Source of the DNA: Pseudomonas gingeri
Lineage (GTDB): Bacteria; Pseudomonadota; Gammaproteobacteria; Pseudomonadales; Pseudomonadaceae
Direction of reading: 5' to 3'
NCBI RefSeq assembly: GCF_013386165.1
Contig: NZ_JACAOS010000016.1
Span: forward strand, 124,001 to 188,000
DNA length: 64,000 nucleotides
The translations under genes and the position numbers were made by a program. Positions 23,718 through 32,266 of the stretch are shown here, piece after piece. The notes below the pieces were generated by a model, which had not been told where the DNA came from, ran no database searches, and saw nothing but the letters and a program-made list of their open reading frames with translations. Numbering within the stretch: position 1 is the first letter of the stretch; each line of letters opens with the position of its first letter.

Positions 23718-24176
23718 TCATTTGTCGTCGATCGGCAAGACGTAGTTCTTGAATTCGCTGTCTTCGCGAAAGCCAATGGATTCGTAGGTTTTCTGCGCCA
23801 CCAGGTTGTCGCTGCTGGTGGACACGCGCAGACGAACGGCGTGGGTATCACGGGCCATTTTCTTCGCGGTGCGCATCAGGTTGTCGGCTACCAGCTGACG
23901 ACGGGCGTCCTCGGCCACATAAATGTCGTTGAGTATCCACACCCGTTTGAGGGAGAGCGAAGAAAAGCTTGGATACAATTGGCAGAAACCGAGCAATTTC
24001 TTGTCGTCATCGTCCGCCAGAGCCAGGTAAATCACCGACTCTTTGCGTCGTAGGCGTTTTTCCAGAAAGCTGCGGGATGAGTCCGGGAAGGGCAGTGAGC
24101 CGTAGAATTCACGGTATTTGACGAACAAAGGCGTCAACAGGTCCAGATGTTCCAGGGTCGCTTGAGTAATCCGCAT
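23718..24176 (-). CDS. GNAT-family N-acetyltransferase
   Basis: 152 aa. The GNAT core is visible: VWILNDIYVAEDARRQLVADNLMRTAKK is the acetyl-CoA motif A (usual R/Q-x-x-G-x-G/A, here somewhat degenerate as RRQLVA), and LRVSTSSDNLVAQKTYESIGFRED is motif B. The substrate cannot be predicted. Single gene between dedA and eutC. Confidence 0.9.
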   Translation of the reverse strand: MRITQATLEHLDLLTPLFVKYREFYGSLPFPDSSRSFLEKRLRRKESVIYLALADDDDKKLLGFCQLYPSFSSLSLKRVWILNDIYVAEDARRQLVADNLMRTAKKMARDTHAVRLRVSTSSDNLVAQKTYESIGFREDSEFKNYVLPIDDK

Positions 24177-24279
24177 AGATCAGGCCTCAACTTCGTGGAT
24201 ATGACGGCAAACGGTTCACTCGGGCAGCCGCAGCGTCGATGCTGCCCAAAGCGCGGGAAAAGCGCAATCCGGATGACGG

Positions 24280-25110
24280 TCAGTCTTGGGGCGGGCCCAG
24301 TAGGAAGTTGCCGTTTGAATGGACATCCGAATCACTCTCCAGCGTTTGCACTTGAGCCTCGTCCTTGAGATTGACCCCCGATAATTGTCGGCGGCAGGCT
24401 TCTTTCATCAAATACAGCAGTTTGTGTGCGGCCATGCCGTAACTCATGCCCTCCAGACGCACGTTGGAGATGCAGTTGCGGTAGGCGTCGGTCAGGCCGA
24501 CCTTTGGATTATAGGTGAAATACAACCCCAGGCTGTCTGGTGAGCTCAGGCCCGGGCGTTCGCCGATCAGGATCACCACCATTTTCGCTCCCAGCAGTTC
24601 GCCGACCTCATCGGCGACCGCCACGCGGCCCTGTTCCACCAGGACGACCGGCGACAGCGACCAGCCTTCGGCCTCGATCTGTTCTTCCAGGCGGGTCAGA
24701 AATGGCACCGTATGGCGATGCACGGCGAGTGCCGAGAGGCCGTCGGCCACGACGATGACCAGATCGACACCGCCGGGATGGGTCAGCGCATGCTCGCGTA
24801 GCTGCTGGGCCGAGGTGCTGTTGAGCTTGCGGCCCAGGTCCGGGCGTTGCAGGTAGCTGTGGCGATCATCGGCGGCGCTGTGCAGCAGCAAGGTGTCTCG
24901 CCCGCGCTCGGCCAGTTGTGCGCTCAAACCCGCATGGTCGAAGGGCAGATGCACGGCGTCGCGGGCCTGGGCGTGGGCGAACTGGAAATCCAGCTGCGCG
25001 CTGGTGGGCAGGCTGGTGCCGGTGCGACCCAGGGCAATCCGTGCCGGGGTCAGGCGGCGCAGTTCCAGCCAGGGGTTTTCGCTGTCGATCTCTTTGGCCA
25101 TGTCGTTCAT
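24280..25110 (-). CDS. eutC: Ethanolamine ammonia-lyase, small subunit
   Basis: 276 aa. Ethanolamine ammonia-lyase (EutBC) converts ethanolamine to acetaldehyde and ammonia with adenosylcobalamin. Family segments seen: NPWLELRRLTPARIALGRTG, DLVIVVADGLSALAVHRH, VLIGERPGLSSPDSLGLYFTYNPKVGLTDAYRNCISNVR. The start overlaps the eutB stop by four bases, as usual for the two subunits. No microcompartment shell genes are present, typical of Pseudomonas. Confidence 0.97.
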   Translation of the reverse strand: MNDMAKEIDSENPWLELRRLTPARIALGRTGTSLPTSAQLDFQFAHAQARDAVHLPFDHAGLSAQLAERGRDTLLLHSAADDRHSYLQRPDLGRKLNSTSAQQLREHALTHPGGVDLVIVVADGLSALAVHRHTVPFLTRLEEQIEAEGWSLSPVVLVEQGRVAVADEVGELLGAKMVVILIGERPGLSSPDSLGLYFTYNPKVGLTDAYRNCISNVRLEGMSYGMAAHKLLYLMKEACRRQLSGVNLKDEAQVQTLESDSDVHSNGNFLLGPPQD

Positions 25111-26501
25111 CCGAGCTGCGCCAGTGCCTGGCGAAATGCCGGGGGCAAGCTGTTGCCAAAATGCACCTTGCCGTCAGCCTGAGTAAAGATGCCCATCTTC
25201 GCCAGCCACTGTTCGAACTCCGGCGCCGGCTTGAGGCCCAGGGTCTGGCGGGCGTAGAGAGCGTCGTGAAAGGATGTGGTCTGGTAGTTGAGCATGATGT
25301 CGTCGGAGCCGGGAATGCCCATGATGAAGTTGATCCCGGCCACGCCCAGCAGGGTCAGCAGGTTGTCCATGTCGTCCTGGTCGGCTTCGGCATGGTTGGT
25401 ATAACAGATGTCGCAGCCCATGGGCACGCCCAGCAGCTTGCCGCAGAAATGGTCTTCGAGGCCGGCGCGGATGATCTGCTTGCCGTTGTAGAGGTATTCC
25501 GGGCCGATAAAGCCGACCACGGTGTTGACCAGGAAGGGTTTGAAATGCCGGGCCACGGCGTAGGCGCGGGTTTCGCAGGTCTGCTGGTCGACGCCGAAGT
25601 GGGCGTTGGCCGACAGCGCGCTGCCCTGGCCGGTTTCGAAATACATCAGGTTTTGCCCGAGGGTGCCGCGATTCAGGCTCAGGCCGGCGTCGTAGCCTTC
25701 CTGCAGGACGCTCAGGCTGATGCCGAAACTGGCGTTGGCCGCTTCGGTACCGGCAATCGACTGGAACACCAGGTCCAGGGGCACGCCGCGGTTGATCGCC
25801 TCGATGGAGGTGGTGACATGGGTCAGCACACAGGCCTGGGTCGGGATTTCGTAGCGCTGGATGACCGCGTCGAGCATGTGCAGCAGGTCGCAGATCGAGG
25901 TCAGGCTGTCGGTGGCCGGGTTGATGCCGATCATGGCGTCGCCGTTGCCGTAGAGCAGCCCATCGAGGACGCTGGCGGCGATGCCGGCCGGATCGTCGGT
26001 GGGGTGGTTGGGTTGCAGGCGGGTCGACAGGCGACCGCGCAGGCCCAGGGTGCCGCGGAATTTCGTCACCACGCGGATCTTCTGGGCGACCAGTATCAGG
26101 TCCTGGACGCGCATGATCTTCGAGACGGCGGCGGCCATTTCCGGGGTCAGGCCTGGGGCCAGGGCGCGCAGGCTCTGTTCGTCGGCGGTGTCGCTGAGCA
26201 GCCAGTCGCGCAGGCCGCCGACGGTCAGGTGGCTGACGACGGCGAAGGCCTGTTTGTCATGGGTGTCGACGATCAACCGGGTGACTTCGTCGGATTCGTA
26301 GGGGATCAGCATTTCTTCGAGGAAATGCTTGAGGGGAATATTGGCCAGGGCCATCTGCGCGGCGACCCGCTCGCCGTCGTTGAGGGCGGCGACCCCGGCC
26401 AGGAAGTCGCCGGAACGGGCCGGACTGGCCTTGGCCATGACGTCCTTGAGGCTGTCGAAGCGATAGGTCTGGGCGCCGACGGAATGGGCGAATGTGGCCA
26501 T
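25107..26501 (-). CDS. eutB: Ethanolamine ammonia-lyase, large subunit
   Basis: 464 aa TIM-barrel catalytic subunit; length fits the family (~453-464). Blocks: LSTRLQPNHPTDDPAGIAASVLDGLLYGNGDAMIGINPATDS and MGCDICYTNHAEADQDDMDNLLTLL. Together with EutC, the permease (26724-28094) and the exaC-like aldehyde dehydrogenase it forms a pathway from ethanolamine to acetate and ammonia. Confidence 0.98.
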   Translation of the reverse strand: MATFAHSVGAQTYRFDSLKDVMAKASPARSGDFLAGVAALNDGERVAAQMALANIPLKHFLEEMLIPYESDEVTRLIVDTHDKQAFAVVSHLTVGGLRDWLLSDTADEQSLRALAPGLTPEMAAAVSKIMRVQDLILVAQKIRVVTKFRGTLGLRGRLSTRLQPNHPTDDPAGIAASVLDGLLYGNGDAMIGINPATDSLTSICDLLHMLDAVIQRYEIPTQACVLTHVTTSIEAINRGVPLDLVFQSIAGTEAANASFGISLSVLQEGYDAGLSLNRGTLGQNLMYFETGQGSALSANAHFGVDQQTCETRAYAVARHFKPFLVNTVVGFIGPEYLYNGKQIIRAGLEDHFCGKLLGVPMGCDICYTNHAEADQDDMDNLLTLLGVAGINFIMGIPGSDDIMLNYQTTSFHDALYARQTLGLKPAPEFEQWLAKMGIFTQADGKVHFGNSLPPAFRQALAQLG

Positions 26502-26552
26502 GGGGCGGTGTCCTCCTGAACCTTTAGCAGTAGTGAATATACCCCCTCCCTT

Positions 26553-26655
26553 TGTAGGAGCGAGCTTGCTCGCGAAAAGTCGTCAACGATAATGCGGGAT
26601 ATCTGGATAACCGCAGTGTGGCCGCCATTTTTCGCGAGCAAGCTCGCTCCTACAG
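26553..26655. repeat. REP pair (REPIN), GAGCGAGCTTGCTCGCG type
   Basis: Inverted pair of REP units: TGTAGGAGCGAGCTTGCTCG at 26553 and its complement ending at 26655, separated by about 50 bases. It lies between eutB and the permease gene. The same element recurs at 28221, 30149 and, in a variant form, 56791. Confidence 0.9.
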
Positions 26656-26723
26656 GGGGACGGGGTTGTGTTCTTGCATTTGAATGGCGCACACGCCGGG
26701 CCATGGGCCCGGCATGGTGCAAC

Positions 26724-28094
26724 TCAGTTACCCGTGAGCATAGCGTCCGCCGGTGCTTCCGAGCGCTGATGGGCGGTCAATTGGAAGTAGATGAAGCCCA
26801 CCACCATGAAGCCCAGGAAAATCAGGCCGATCAAGGTGTTGAACCAGGCCATCGCCACCAGGCAGACCACGGCCAATGCAAGAGCGATGCCGGGTACGAT
26901 CGGATAGCCCGGCGCGCGGAAGCTGCGCTCCAGGTTCGGCTCGGTTTTACGCAGTTTGAACAAGCTCAGCATGCTGATGATGTACATCACGATGGCGCCG
27001 AATACCGACATGGTGATCATCGCTGCCGTCAGGCTCATGCCCTGCAGGTTGACCAGGCCGTCGCTGTAGATCGCCGCGATGCCGACGACACCGCCGGCCA
27101 GGATGGCCCGGTGCGGGGTCTGGAAACGTGACAGCTTGGCCAGCGAACGCGGCAGGTAACCGGCCCGGGCCAGGGCGAAGAACTGCCGCGAGTAGCCGAG
27201 GATGATCCCGTGGAAGCTCGCCACCAGGCCGAACAGGCCGATCCACACCAGCATGTGCATCCAGCTGGAATTGTTGCCGACCACCGCTTTCATCGCCTGG
27301 GGCAATGGGTCGTTGATGTTCGACAACTGGCGCCAGTCGCCGACGCCGCCTGCCATCACCATCACGCCGAGGGCCAGGAACACCAGGGTCAGGATGCCGC
27401 CGACATAGGCTTTGGGAATGGTGCGCTTGGGGTCCTTGGCTTCTTCGGCGGCCATGGCGGCGCCTTCGATGGCGAGGAAGAACCAGATCGCAAAGGGGAT
27501 CGCGGCGAAGATGCCCGGGATCGAGTCGATGCTGAAGGTGGTTGAGCCGGACCAGCCATTGAGCACGAAATTACTGAAGCTGAAGCCTGGCGCGACCACG
27601 CCCATGAACACCAGCAACTCGGCGACCGCGAGCACCGTCACCACCAGTTCGAAGGTGGCGGCGATACTGACACCAAGGATATTCAGGCCCATGAACACCC
27701 CATAGGCGCCGACGGCGGCGAGGCGCGGGTCGAGGTCCGGGTACTGGACATTCAGGTAGGCGCCGATGGCCATGGCGATGGCCGGTGGGGCGAAGACGAA
27801 TTCGATCAGGGTGGCGATCCCGGCGATCAGGCCGCCACGCTCACCAAAGGCCCGGCGGCTGTAGGCAAAAGGCCCGCCGGCGTGGGGAATCGCAGTAGTA
27901 AGTTCGGTGAAGCTGAAGATAAAGCAGGTGTACATGGTCGCCACCAGCAGGGTGGTGACGAGAAAACCCAGGGTACCGGCGGTGCCCCAGCCATAGCTCC
28001 AGCCAAAATACTCGCCGGAAATCACCAGGCCCACGGCAATGCCCCAGAGGTGCAGGGTCCCGAGGGTAGGTTTGAGTGCGGTTTGTGTTGTCAT
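26724..28094 (-). CDS. eat: Ethanolamine permease (APC superfamily)
   Basis: 456 aa, about 12 membrane segments. LHLWGIAVGLVISGEYFGWSYGW is the typical N-terminus of the Eat ethanolamine permease, and GGPFAYSRRAFGERGG is the APC signature. Start: ATG at 28094 after GAGGACTT; the frame is open 60 codons upstream but runs into repeat DNA. It takes up ethanolamine for EutBC. Confidence 0.95.
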   Translation of the reverse strand: MTTQTALKPTLGTLHLWGIAVGLVISGEYFGWSYGWGTAGTLGFLVTTLLVATMYTCFIFSFTELTTAIPHAGGPFAYSRRAFGERGGLIAGIATLIEFVFAPPAIAMAIGAYLNVQYPDLDPRLAAVGAYGVFMGLNILGVSIAATFELVVTVLAVAELLVFMGVVAPGFSFSNFVLNGWSGSTTFSIDSIPGIFAAIPFAIWFFLAIEGAAMAAEEAKDPKRTIPKAYVGGILTLVFLALGVMVMAGGVGDWRQLSNINDPLPQAMKAVVGNNSSWMHMLVWIGLFGLVASFHGIILGYSRQFFALARAGYLPRSLAKLSRFQTPHRAILAGGVVGIAAIYSDGLVNLQGMSLTAAMITMSVFGAIVMYIISMLSLFKLRKTEPNLERSFRAPGYPIVPGIALALAVVCLVAMAWFNTLIGLIFLGFMVVGFIYFQLTAHQRSEAPADAMLTGN

Positions 28095-28220
28095 AAGTCC
28101 TCGCTTGTCGTTTTTATTGTTGGATGGAACGGACTTTCGGTGTTGTAGATGTGAATGACGCGCACGCAGGGTCTGGGCCGAAGTCGCCAGGGTTTGGGTA
28201 GGCGTTGTTAGTCGGGGCGC

Positions 28221-28308
28221 TTCGCGAGCAAGCTCGCTCCTACAGGGGGGGATGTACGCAAAATGGCGTACCAATACGGTCCCTTGTAGGAGCGAGCTTG
28301 CTCGCGAG
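28221..28308. repeat. REP pair (REPIN), GAGCGAGCTTGCTCGCG type
   Basis: Two REP units in inverted orientation (CGCGAGCAAGCTCGCTCC at 28222 and TGTAGGAGCGAGCTTGCTCG at 28285), here facing the opposite way to the other pairs, between the permease and aldehyde dehydrogenase genes. Confidence 0.88.
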
Positions 28309-28321
28309 GCAGTCTCAGGGT

Positions 28322-29842
28322 TTAGAAGAACCCAAGTGGATTGATGTCATAGCTCACCAGCAGGTTCTTGGTCTGCTGGTAATGATCGAGCATCATTTTG
28401 TGGGTTTCACGGCCCACGCCGGATTTCTTGTAGCCACCGAACGCGGCATGCGCCGGGTACAGGTGATAGCAGTTGGTCCACACACGACCGGCCTTGATCG
28501 CCCGGCCCACGCGGTAGGCACGGTTGATATCACGGGTCCACAGGCCCGCACCGAGGCCGAACTCGGTGTCGTTGGCAATCGCCAGGGCTTCGGCTTCGTC
28601 CTTGAAGGTGGTGATGCTCACCACCGGGCCAAAGATTTCTTCCTGGAACACGCGCATCTTGTTGGTGCCCTTGAGCAGGGTCGGCTGGATGTAATAGCCG
28701 GTAGCCAGATCGCCCTCGAGTTTCTGCACCTGGCCGCCGGTCAGCAACTGCGCGCCTTCCTGCTTGGCGATTTCCAGGTAGGAGAGGATCTTGTCGAACT
28801 GCTGCTCGGAAGCCTGGGCGCCGACCATGGTGTCGGTGTCCAGCGGGTCGCCACGTTTGATCTGCTCGACTTTCTTCATCACCACTTGCATGAACTCGTC
28901 GTAGATCGACTCTTCAATCAAGGCGCGGGACGGGCAGGTGCAGACTTCGCCCTGGTTGAAGAACGCCAGTACCAGGCCTTCGGCGGCCTTTTCGATAAAG
29001 CTCGGTTCGGCTTTCATGATGTCGGCGAAGAAGATGTTCGGCGATTTGCCACCCAGCTCCACGGTGGACGGGATGATGTTCTCGGCCGCGCATTTCATGA
29101 TGTGCGAACCGACCGGGGTCGAGCCGGTGAAGGCGATCTTGGCGATGCGTTTGCTGGTGGCCAGGGCTTCGCCGGCTTCTTTGCCGAACCCTTGCACCAC
29201 GTTCAGCACGCCGGGTGGCAGCAGGTCGCCGATCAGTTCCATGAGCACAGTGATGCCCAGTGGCGTCTGCTCGGCCGGTTTGAGCACCACGCAGTTGCCG
29301 GCGGCCAGGGCCGGGGCGAGTTTCCAGGCGGCCATCAGGATCGGGAAGTTCCACGGGATGATCTGCCCGACCACGCCCAGCGGTTCATGGATGTGGTAGG
29401 CCACGGTGTTGCCGTCGATTTCCGCGGCGCTGCCTTCCTGGGCCCGCAGGCAGCCAGCGAAGTAGCGGAAATGGTCAGCGGCCAGCGGGATGTCGGCGTT
29501 GAGGGTTTCGCGCACGGCCTTGCCGTTGTCCCAGCTTTCGGTAATCGCCAGGGTTTCCAGGTTCTGTTCGATACGGTCGGCGATTTTCAGCAGCACCAGC
29601 GACCGCGCCTGGACCGAAGTGGCGCCCCAGGCATCGGCGGCGGCATGGGCGGCGTCGAGGGCCTTGTCGATGTCCTTGGCGTTGGAACGAGGGAATTCGG
29701 CGATGGCCTTGCCATTGACCGGAGAAGTATTGGTGAAGTACAGGCCGTCGACAGGCGCGACGAATTCACCGTTGATGTAGTTGCCGTACTTGGACTTGAA
29801 CGAAACGATGGCGCCGGCAGTACCAGGGTGGGCGTAACGCAT
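28322..29842 (-). CDS. exaC: NAD-dependent aldehyde dehydrogenase (ExaC/acetaldehyde type)
   Basis: 506 aa, the length of group X/ExaC aldehyde dehydrogenases. NAD-binding FTGSTPVGSHIM, catalytic Glu in VELGGKSPNIFF, catalytic Cys in FNQGEVCTCPSRAL. It oxidises acetaldehyde from ethanol or ethanolamine to acetate. The ATG at 29842 begins MRYAHPGTAG, the usual N-terminus; the open frame extends 101 codons upstream without homology. A good sigma-54 promoter lies at 29916-29931 and the divergent gene is an AcoR-type sigma-54 activator, so the regulation is clear from context. Confidence 0.96.
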   Translation of the reverse strand: MRYAHPGTAGAIVSFKSKYGNYINGEFVAPVDGLYFTNTSPVNGKAIAEFPRSNAKDIDKALDAAHAAADAWGATSVQARSLVLLKIADRIEQNLETLAITESWDNGKAVRETLNADIPLAADHFRYFAGCLRAQEGSAAEIDGNTVAYHIHEPLGVVGQIIPWNFPILMAAWKLAPALAAGNCVVLKPAEQTPLGITVLMELIGDLLPPGVLNVVQGFGKEAGEALATSKRIAKIAFTGSTPVGSHIMKCAAENIIPSTVELGGKSPNIFFADIMKAEPSFIEKAAEGLVLAFFNQGEVCTCPSRALIEESIYDEFMQVVMKKVEQIKRGDPLDTDTMVGAQASEQQFDKILSYLEIAKQEGAQLLTGGQVQKLEGDLATGYYIQPTLLKGTNKMRVFQEEIFGPVVSITTFKDEAEALAIANDTEFGLGAGLWTRDINRAYRVGRAIKAGRVWTNCYHLYPAHAAFGGYKKSGVGRETHKMMLDHYQQTKNLLVSYDINPLGFF

Positions 29843-29915
29843 GGTGTGTGTCTCCTTGGCTATTGTGCTTATAAGGGAGTACGCGGGGCTAGGCCCTAGC
29901 GCTTGATAAGCGTAG

Positions 29916-29931
29916 AGCAAAGGTCGGGCCA
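29916..29931 (-). promoter_or_regulatory. Sigma-54 promoter of exaC
   Basis: On the minus strand the sequence reads TGGCCCGACCTTTGCT, matching the -24/-12 consensus TGGCACG-N4-TTGCW with exact spacing. It lies about 75 bases before the exaC ATG. The divergently encoded sigma-54 activator (30271-32187) is the obvious partner. Confidence 0.8.
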
Positions 29932-29991
29932 GTGCGTCGTGGACCGGGCGCCAGAGCCTTTGGTCAGGTTGGGCGGTGACGTAGGACGGTA

Positions 29992-30053
29992 CTGTTGCGA
30001 CAGGGTTGATACAGCCGGGGTGACAGTTTGTACCGTGGTTGGCACAGCCTGTG
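29992..30053. promoter_or_regulatory. Candidate enhancer sites for the AcoR-like activator
   Basis: Upstream of the sigma-54 promoter (65-135 bases from it) lie two dyads: CTGTTGCGACAG at 29992-30003 and CACAGCCTGTG at 30043-30053, with ACAGTTTGT between them. Repeated TGT/ACA half-sites at this distance are typical of activator binding sites. The rest of the gap 29843-30270 holds a REP pair and nothing else recognised. Confidence 0.5.
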
Positions 30054-30148
30054 ACTCGACGGTCGTGGGATGATTGCATTGCTCGCGGTGCTGGAGGATG
30101 CTGGGCATTCAGACGAACGTGCACGGAATTTCGGACACCATGCACCCT

Positions 30149-30247
30149 GTAGGAGCGAGCTTGCTCGCGATGGTCGTCAACGATAACGCAGGGAGCCTGA
30201 TACCCCGCGGTGTCTAGACGTTCATCGCGAGCAAGCTCGCTCCTACA
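30149..30247. repeat. REP pair (REPIN), GAGCGAGCTTGCTCGCG type
   Basis: REP units TGTAGGAGCGAGCTTGCTCG at 30149 and the complement ending at 30247, about 50 bases apart; the inner bases (GGTCGTCAACGATAA) resemble those of the pair at 26553. It lies just before the activator gene. Confidence 0.9.
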
Positions 30248-30270
30248 AGGATGGGGGAGAATAATAAGAA

Positions 30271-32187
30271 ATGCAGAACAATCATCTGAGTCGCCACGCC
30301 CAGCAGGTGCTGACCGTGACCCAGGGCAAGGCCCGCCCGGGCGGGCCCGGCAGTGACCCGTCGATCGCCCGCTCCTGGCTGCGCTGCCTGGAGGACTATC
30401 ACCTCGACCCCGCGCTGAGCATCGCCCCCACCGTGCTCGAACACGGTCGGCTGCTGGAAAGCCGCGAGCGCTTGCGCCAGGTCCTGCAAATCGCCGGCAA
30501 TGAAATGACCAGCCTGCATCAGCAACTCTCCGGTGCCGGTCACGCGGTGCTGCTCACCGACGCGCGCGGGGTGATCCTCAACTGCGTTACCGCTCCCGCC
30601 GAACGGAAGATTTTCGAGCGCGCCGGCCTCTGGCTCGGCGCCGATTGGAGTGAGGCCTGCGAAGGCACCAACGGCATCGGCACCTGCCTGGTGGAGCGCC
30701 AGTCCCTGACTATCCATCAGGATGAACACTTCCGTGGTCGCCACACGGGCCTGACCTGTTCCGCCAGCCCGGTCTTCGATCCCCAGGGCGAATTGATGGC
30801 GGTACTCGACGTCTCGTCGGCCCGCCCGGAAGTCTCCCGCCAGAGTCAGTTCCACACCATGGCGCTGGTCAACCTCTCGGCGAAGATGATCGAGAGCTGC
30901 TATTTCCTGCGGCACTACGACAACCACTGGTTGCTGCGCTTTCACTTGCAGGCCGAGTCGGTGGGGCTGTTCAGCGAGGGCTTGCTGGCGTTCGACGGCG
31001 AAGGGCGGATCAGTGCGGTCAACCAGAGTGCCCTGAACCTTCTGGGGCAGGGCCGCAGCGGCTTGCTCGGCCAACCGGTGGAGGCGTTCTTCGATTGCTC
31101 GCTGGATGAACTGCTTGGCCGCGCCAGTGCCCAGGCCAGCGCCAGTTGGCCGCTACGGAGCCGTGATGGCCGTGCCCTGTTCGCGGTGTTGCGCGGCCAG
31201 TCGCGCAGCGTGCCCAAGGTGCTGGTGCCGGCGCCGGCAGCGTTGGCGCGACCGAAGCTGTCGAATATCTGCCTCGGCGATCCGGCCTTGCAGACGGATT
31301 TTCGTCGGGCACTGCGGGTCTTCGAACGCGATGTGCCGTTGTTGATCAACGGCGAAACCGGCTCGGGCAAGGAAGCCTTCGCCAAGGCCGTGCACCAGGC
31401 CAGCCAGCGCGCCGATAAAGCCTTTGTCGCCCTCAACTGCGCGGCGATTCCCGAGAGCCTGATCGAAAGCGAGCTGTTCGGTTATCGCGGCGGCAGCTTT
31501 ACCGGCGCCCGCAAGGAAGGCATGCGCGGCAAGTTGCAACAGGCCGATGGCGGCACGCTGTTTCTCGATGAGATCGGCGATATGCCGCTGGCGCTGCAGA
31601 CCCGTTTGTTGCGGGTACTGGAGGACCGTCAGGTGGTGCCCATCGGCGGCGAGCCGGAGGCGGTCAATGTGCGGATCATCAGCGCCACGCACCGTAACCT
31701 GATGAACCGGGTCGGCGACGGCAGCTTCCGCGAGGACCTGTACTACCGGCTCAATGGGCTGGAAGTGGGGTTGCCGGCGCTGCGTGAGCGCAGTGACAAG
31801 TCGCAGTTGCTGGATTTCCTGCTGGCGGAAGAGGCCGGAGAGCAACAGGTGCTGATTGATGCCGGGGCGCGTCAGGCGCTGCTGGCGTTCGAGTGGCCGG
31901 GCAACGTGCGGCAGATGCGCACGGTATTGCGCACGCTGGCGGCATTGTGTGAGGACGGCCGGATTGGCCTTGAGGATCTGCCGGCGCTGATCCGCCAGGC
32001 GCGGCCGAGTCTGGTCGTGGTGGCGGTTGATGAGCCGTCTGCACATCCCCTCGAAGACGCCGAGCGCCAGGCCTTGTTAAATGCCCTGGAGCAACAGCGC
32101 TGGCACATGACCCACACGGCCGAGCAACTGGGGGTCAGCCGCAATACCTTGTATCGCAAGCTGCGCAAGCACGGGATCGCCCGCTAG
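30271..32187 (+). CDS. Sigma-54-dependent activator, AcoR type
   Basis: 638 aa. N-terminal GAF sensor (~60-190, GLWLGADWSEACEGTNGIGTCL), PAS-like region (~230-290), AAA+ domain (~325-555) with Walker A GETGSGKE, the sigma-54 contact loop written ELFGYRGGSFTGA (Ser for the first Ala of GAFTGA), Walker B GGTLFLDEIGDMP, and a C-terminal Fis-type helix-turn-helix (TAEQLGVSRNTLYRKLRKHGI). Divergent from exaC with a sigma-54 promoter between. It probably senses an alcohol, aldehyde or acetoin-like ligand and activates exaC, perhaps also eut genes. RBS GGGGGAGAATAATAAGAA. Confidence 0.93.
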   Translation: MQNNHLSRHAQQVLTVTQGKARPGGPGSDPSIARSWLRCLEDYHLDPALSIAPTVLEHGRLLESRERLRQVLQIAGNEMTSLHQQLSGAGHAVLLTDARGVILNCVTAPAERKIFERAGLWLGADWSEACEGTNGIGTCLVERQSLTIHQDEHFRGRHTGLTCSASPVFDPQGELMAVLDVSSARPEVSRQSQFHTMALVNLSAKMIESCYFLRHYDNHWLLRFHLQAESVGLFSEGLLAFDGEGRISAVNQSALNLLGQGRSGLLGQPVEAFFDCSLDELLGRASAQASASWPLRSRDGRALFAVLRGQSRSVPKVLVPAPAALARPKLSNICLGDPALQTDFRRALRVFERDVPLLINGETGSGKEAFAKAVHQASQRADKAFVALNCAAIPESLIESELFGYRGGSFTGARKEGMRGKLQQADGGTLFLDEIGDMPLALQTRLLRVLEDRQVVPIGGEPEAVNVRIISATHRNLMNRVGDGSFREDLYYRLNGLEVGLPALRERSDKSQLLDFLLAEEAGEQQVLIDAGARQALLAFEWPGNVRQMRTVLRTLAALCEDGRIGLEDLPALIRQARPSLVVVAVDEPSAHPLEDAERQALLNALEQQRWHMTHTAEQLGVSRNTLYRKLRKHGIAR

Positions 32188-32266
32188 ACCCGGTTTGGCG
32201 GTGAAACACCAGGTGCGATTTCCCACGCCCTGGGCTAACCTGCGACCAAGTTTTACGAGGTCGACT

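Noticed and set aside
24918..26519. 533-codon frame antisense to eutB, and similar ones antisense to exaC (28205-29899) and the MORN gene (35311-37053)
   Set aside because: Third-position GC bias produces long antisense frames; the opposite strand carries clear conserved enzymes.
26553..26655. Possible attachment site or CRISPR-like repeat
   Set aside because: The repeats are inverted REP units shared between many intergenic gaps, not direct repeats with regular spacers.
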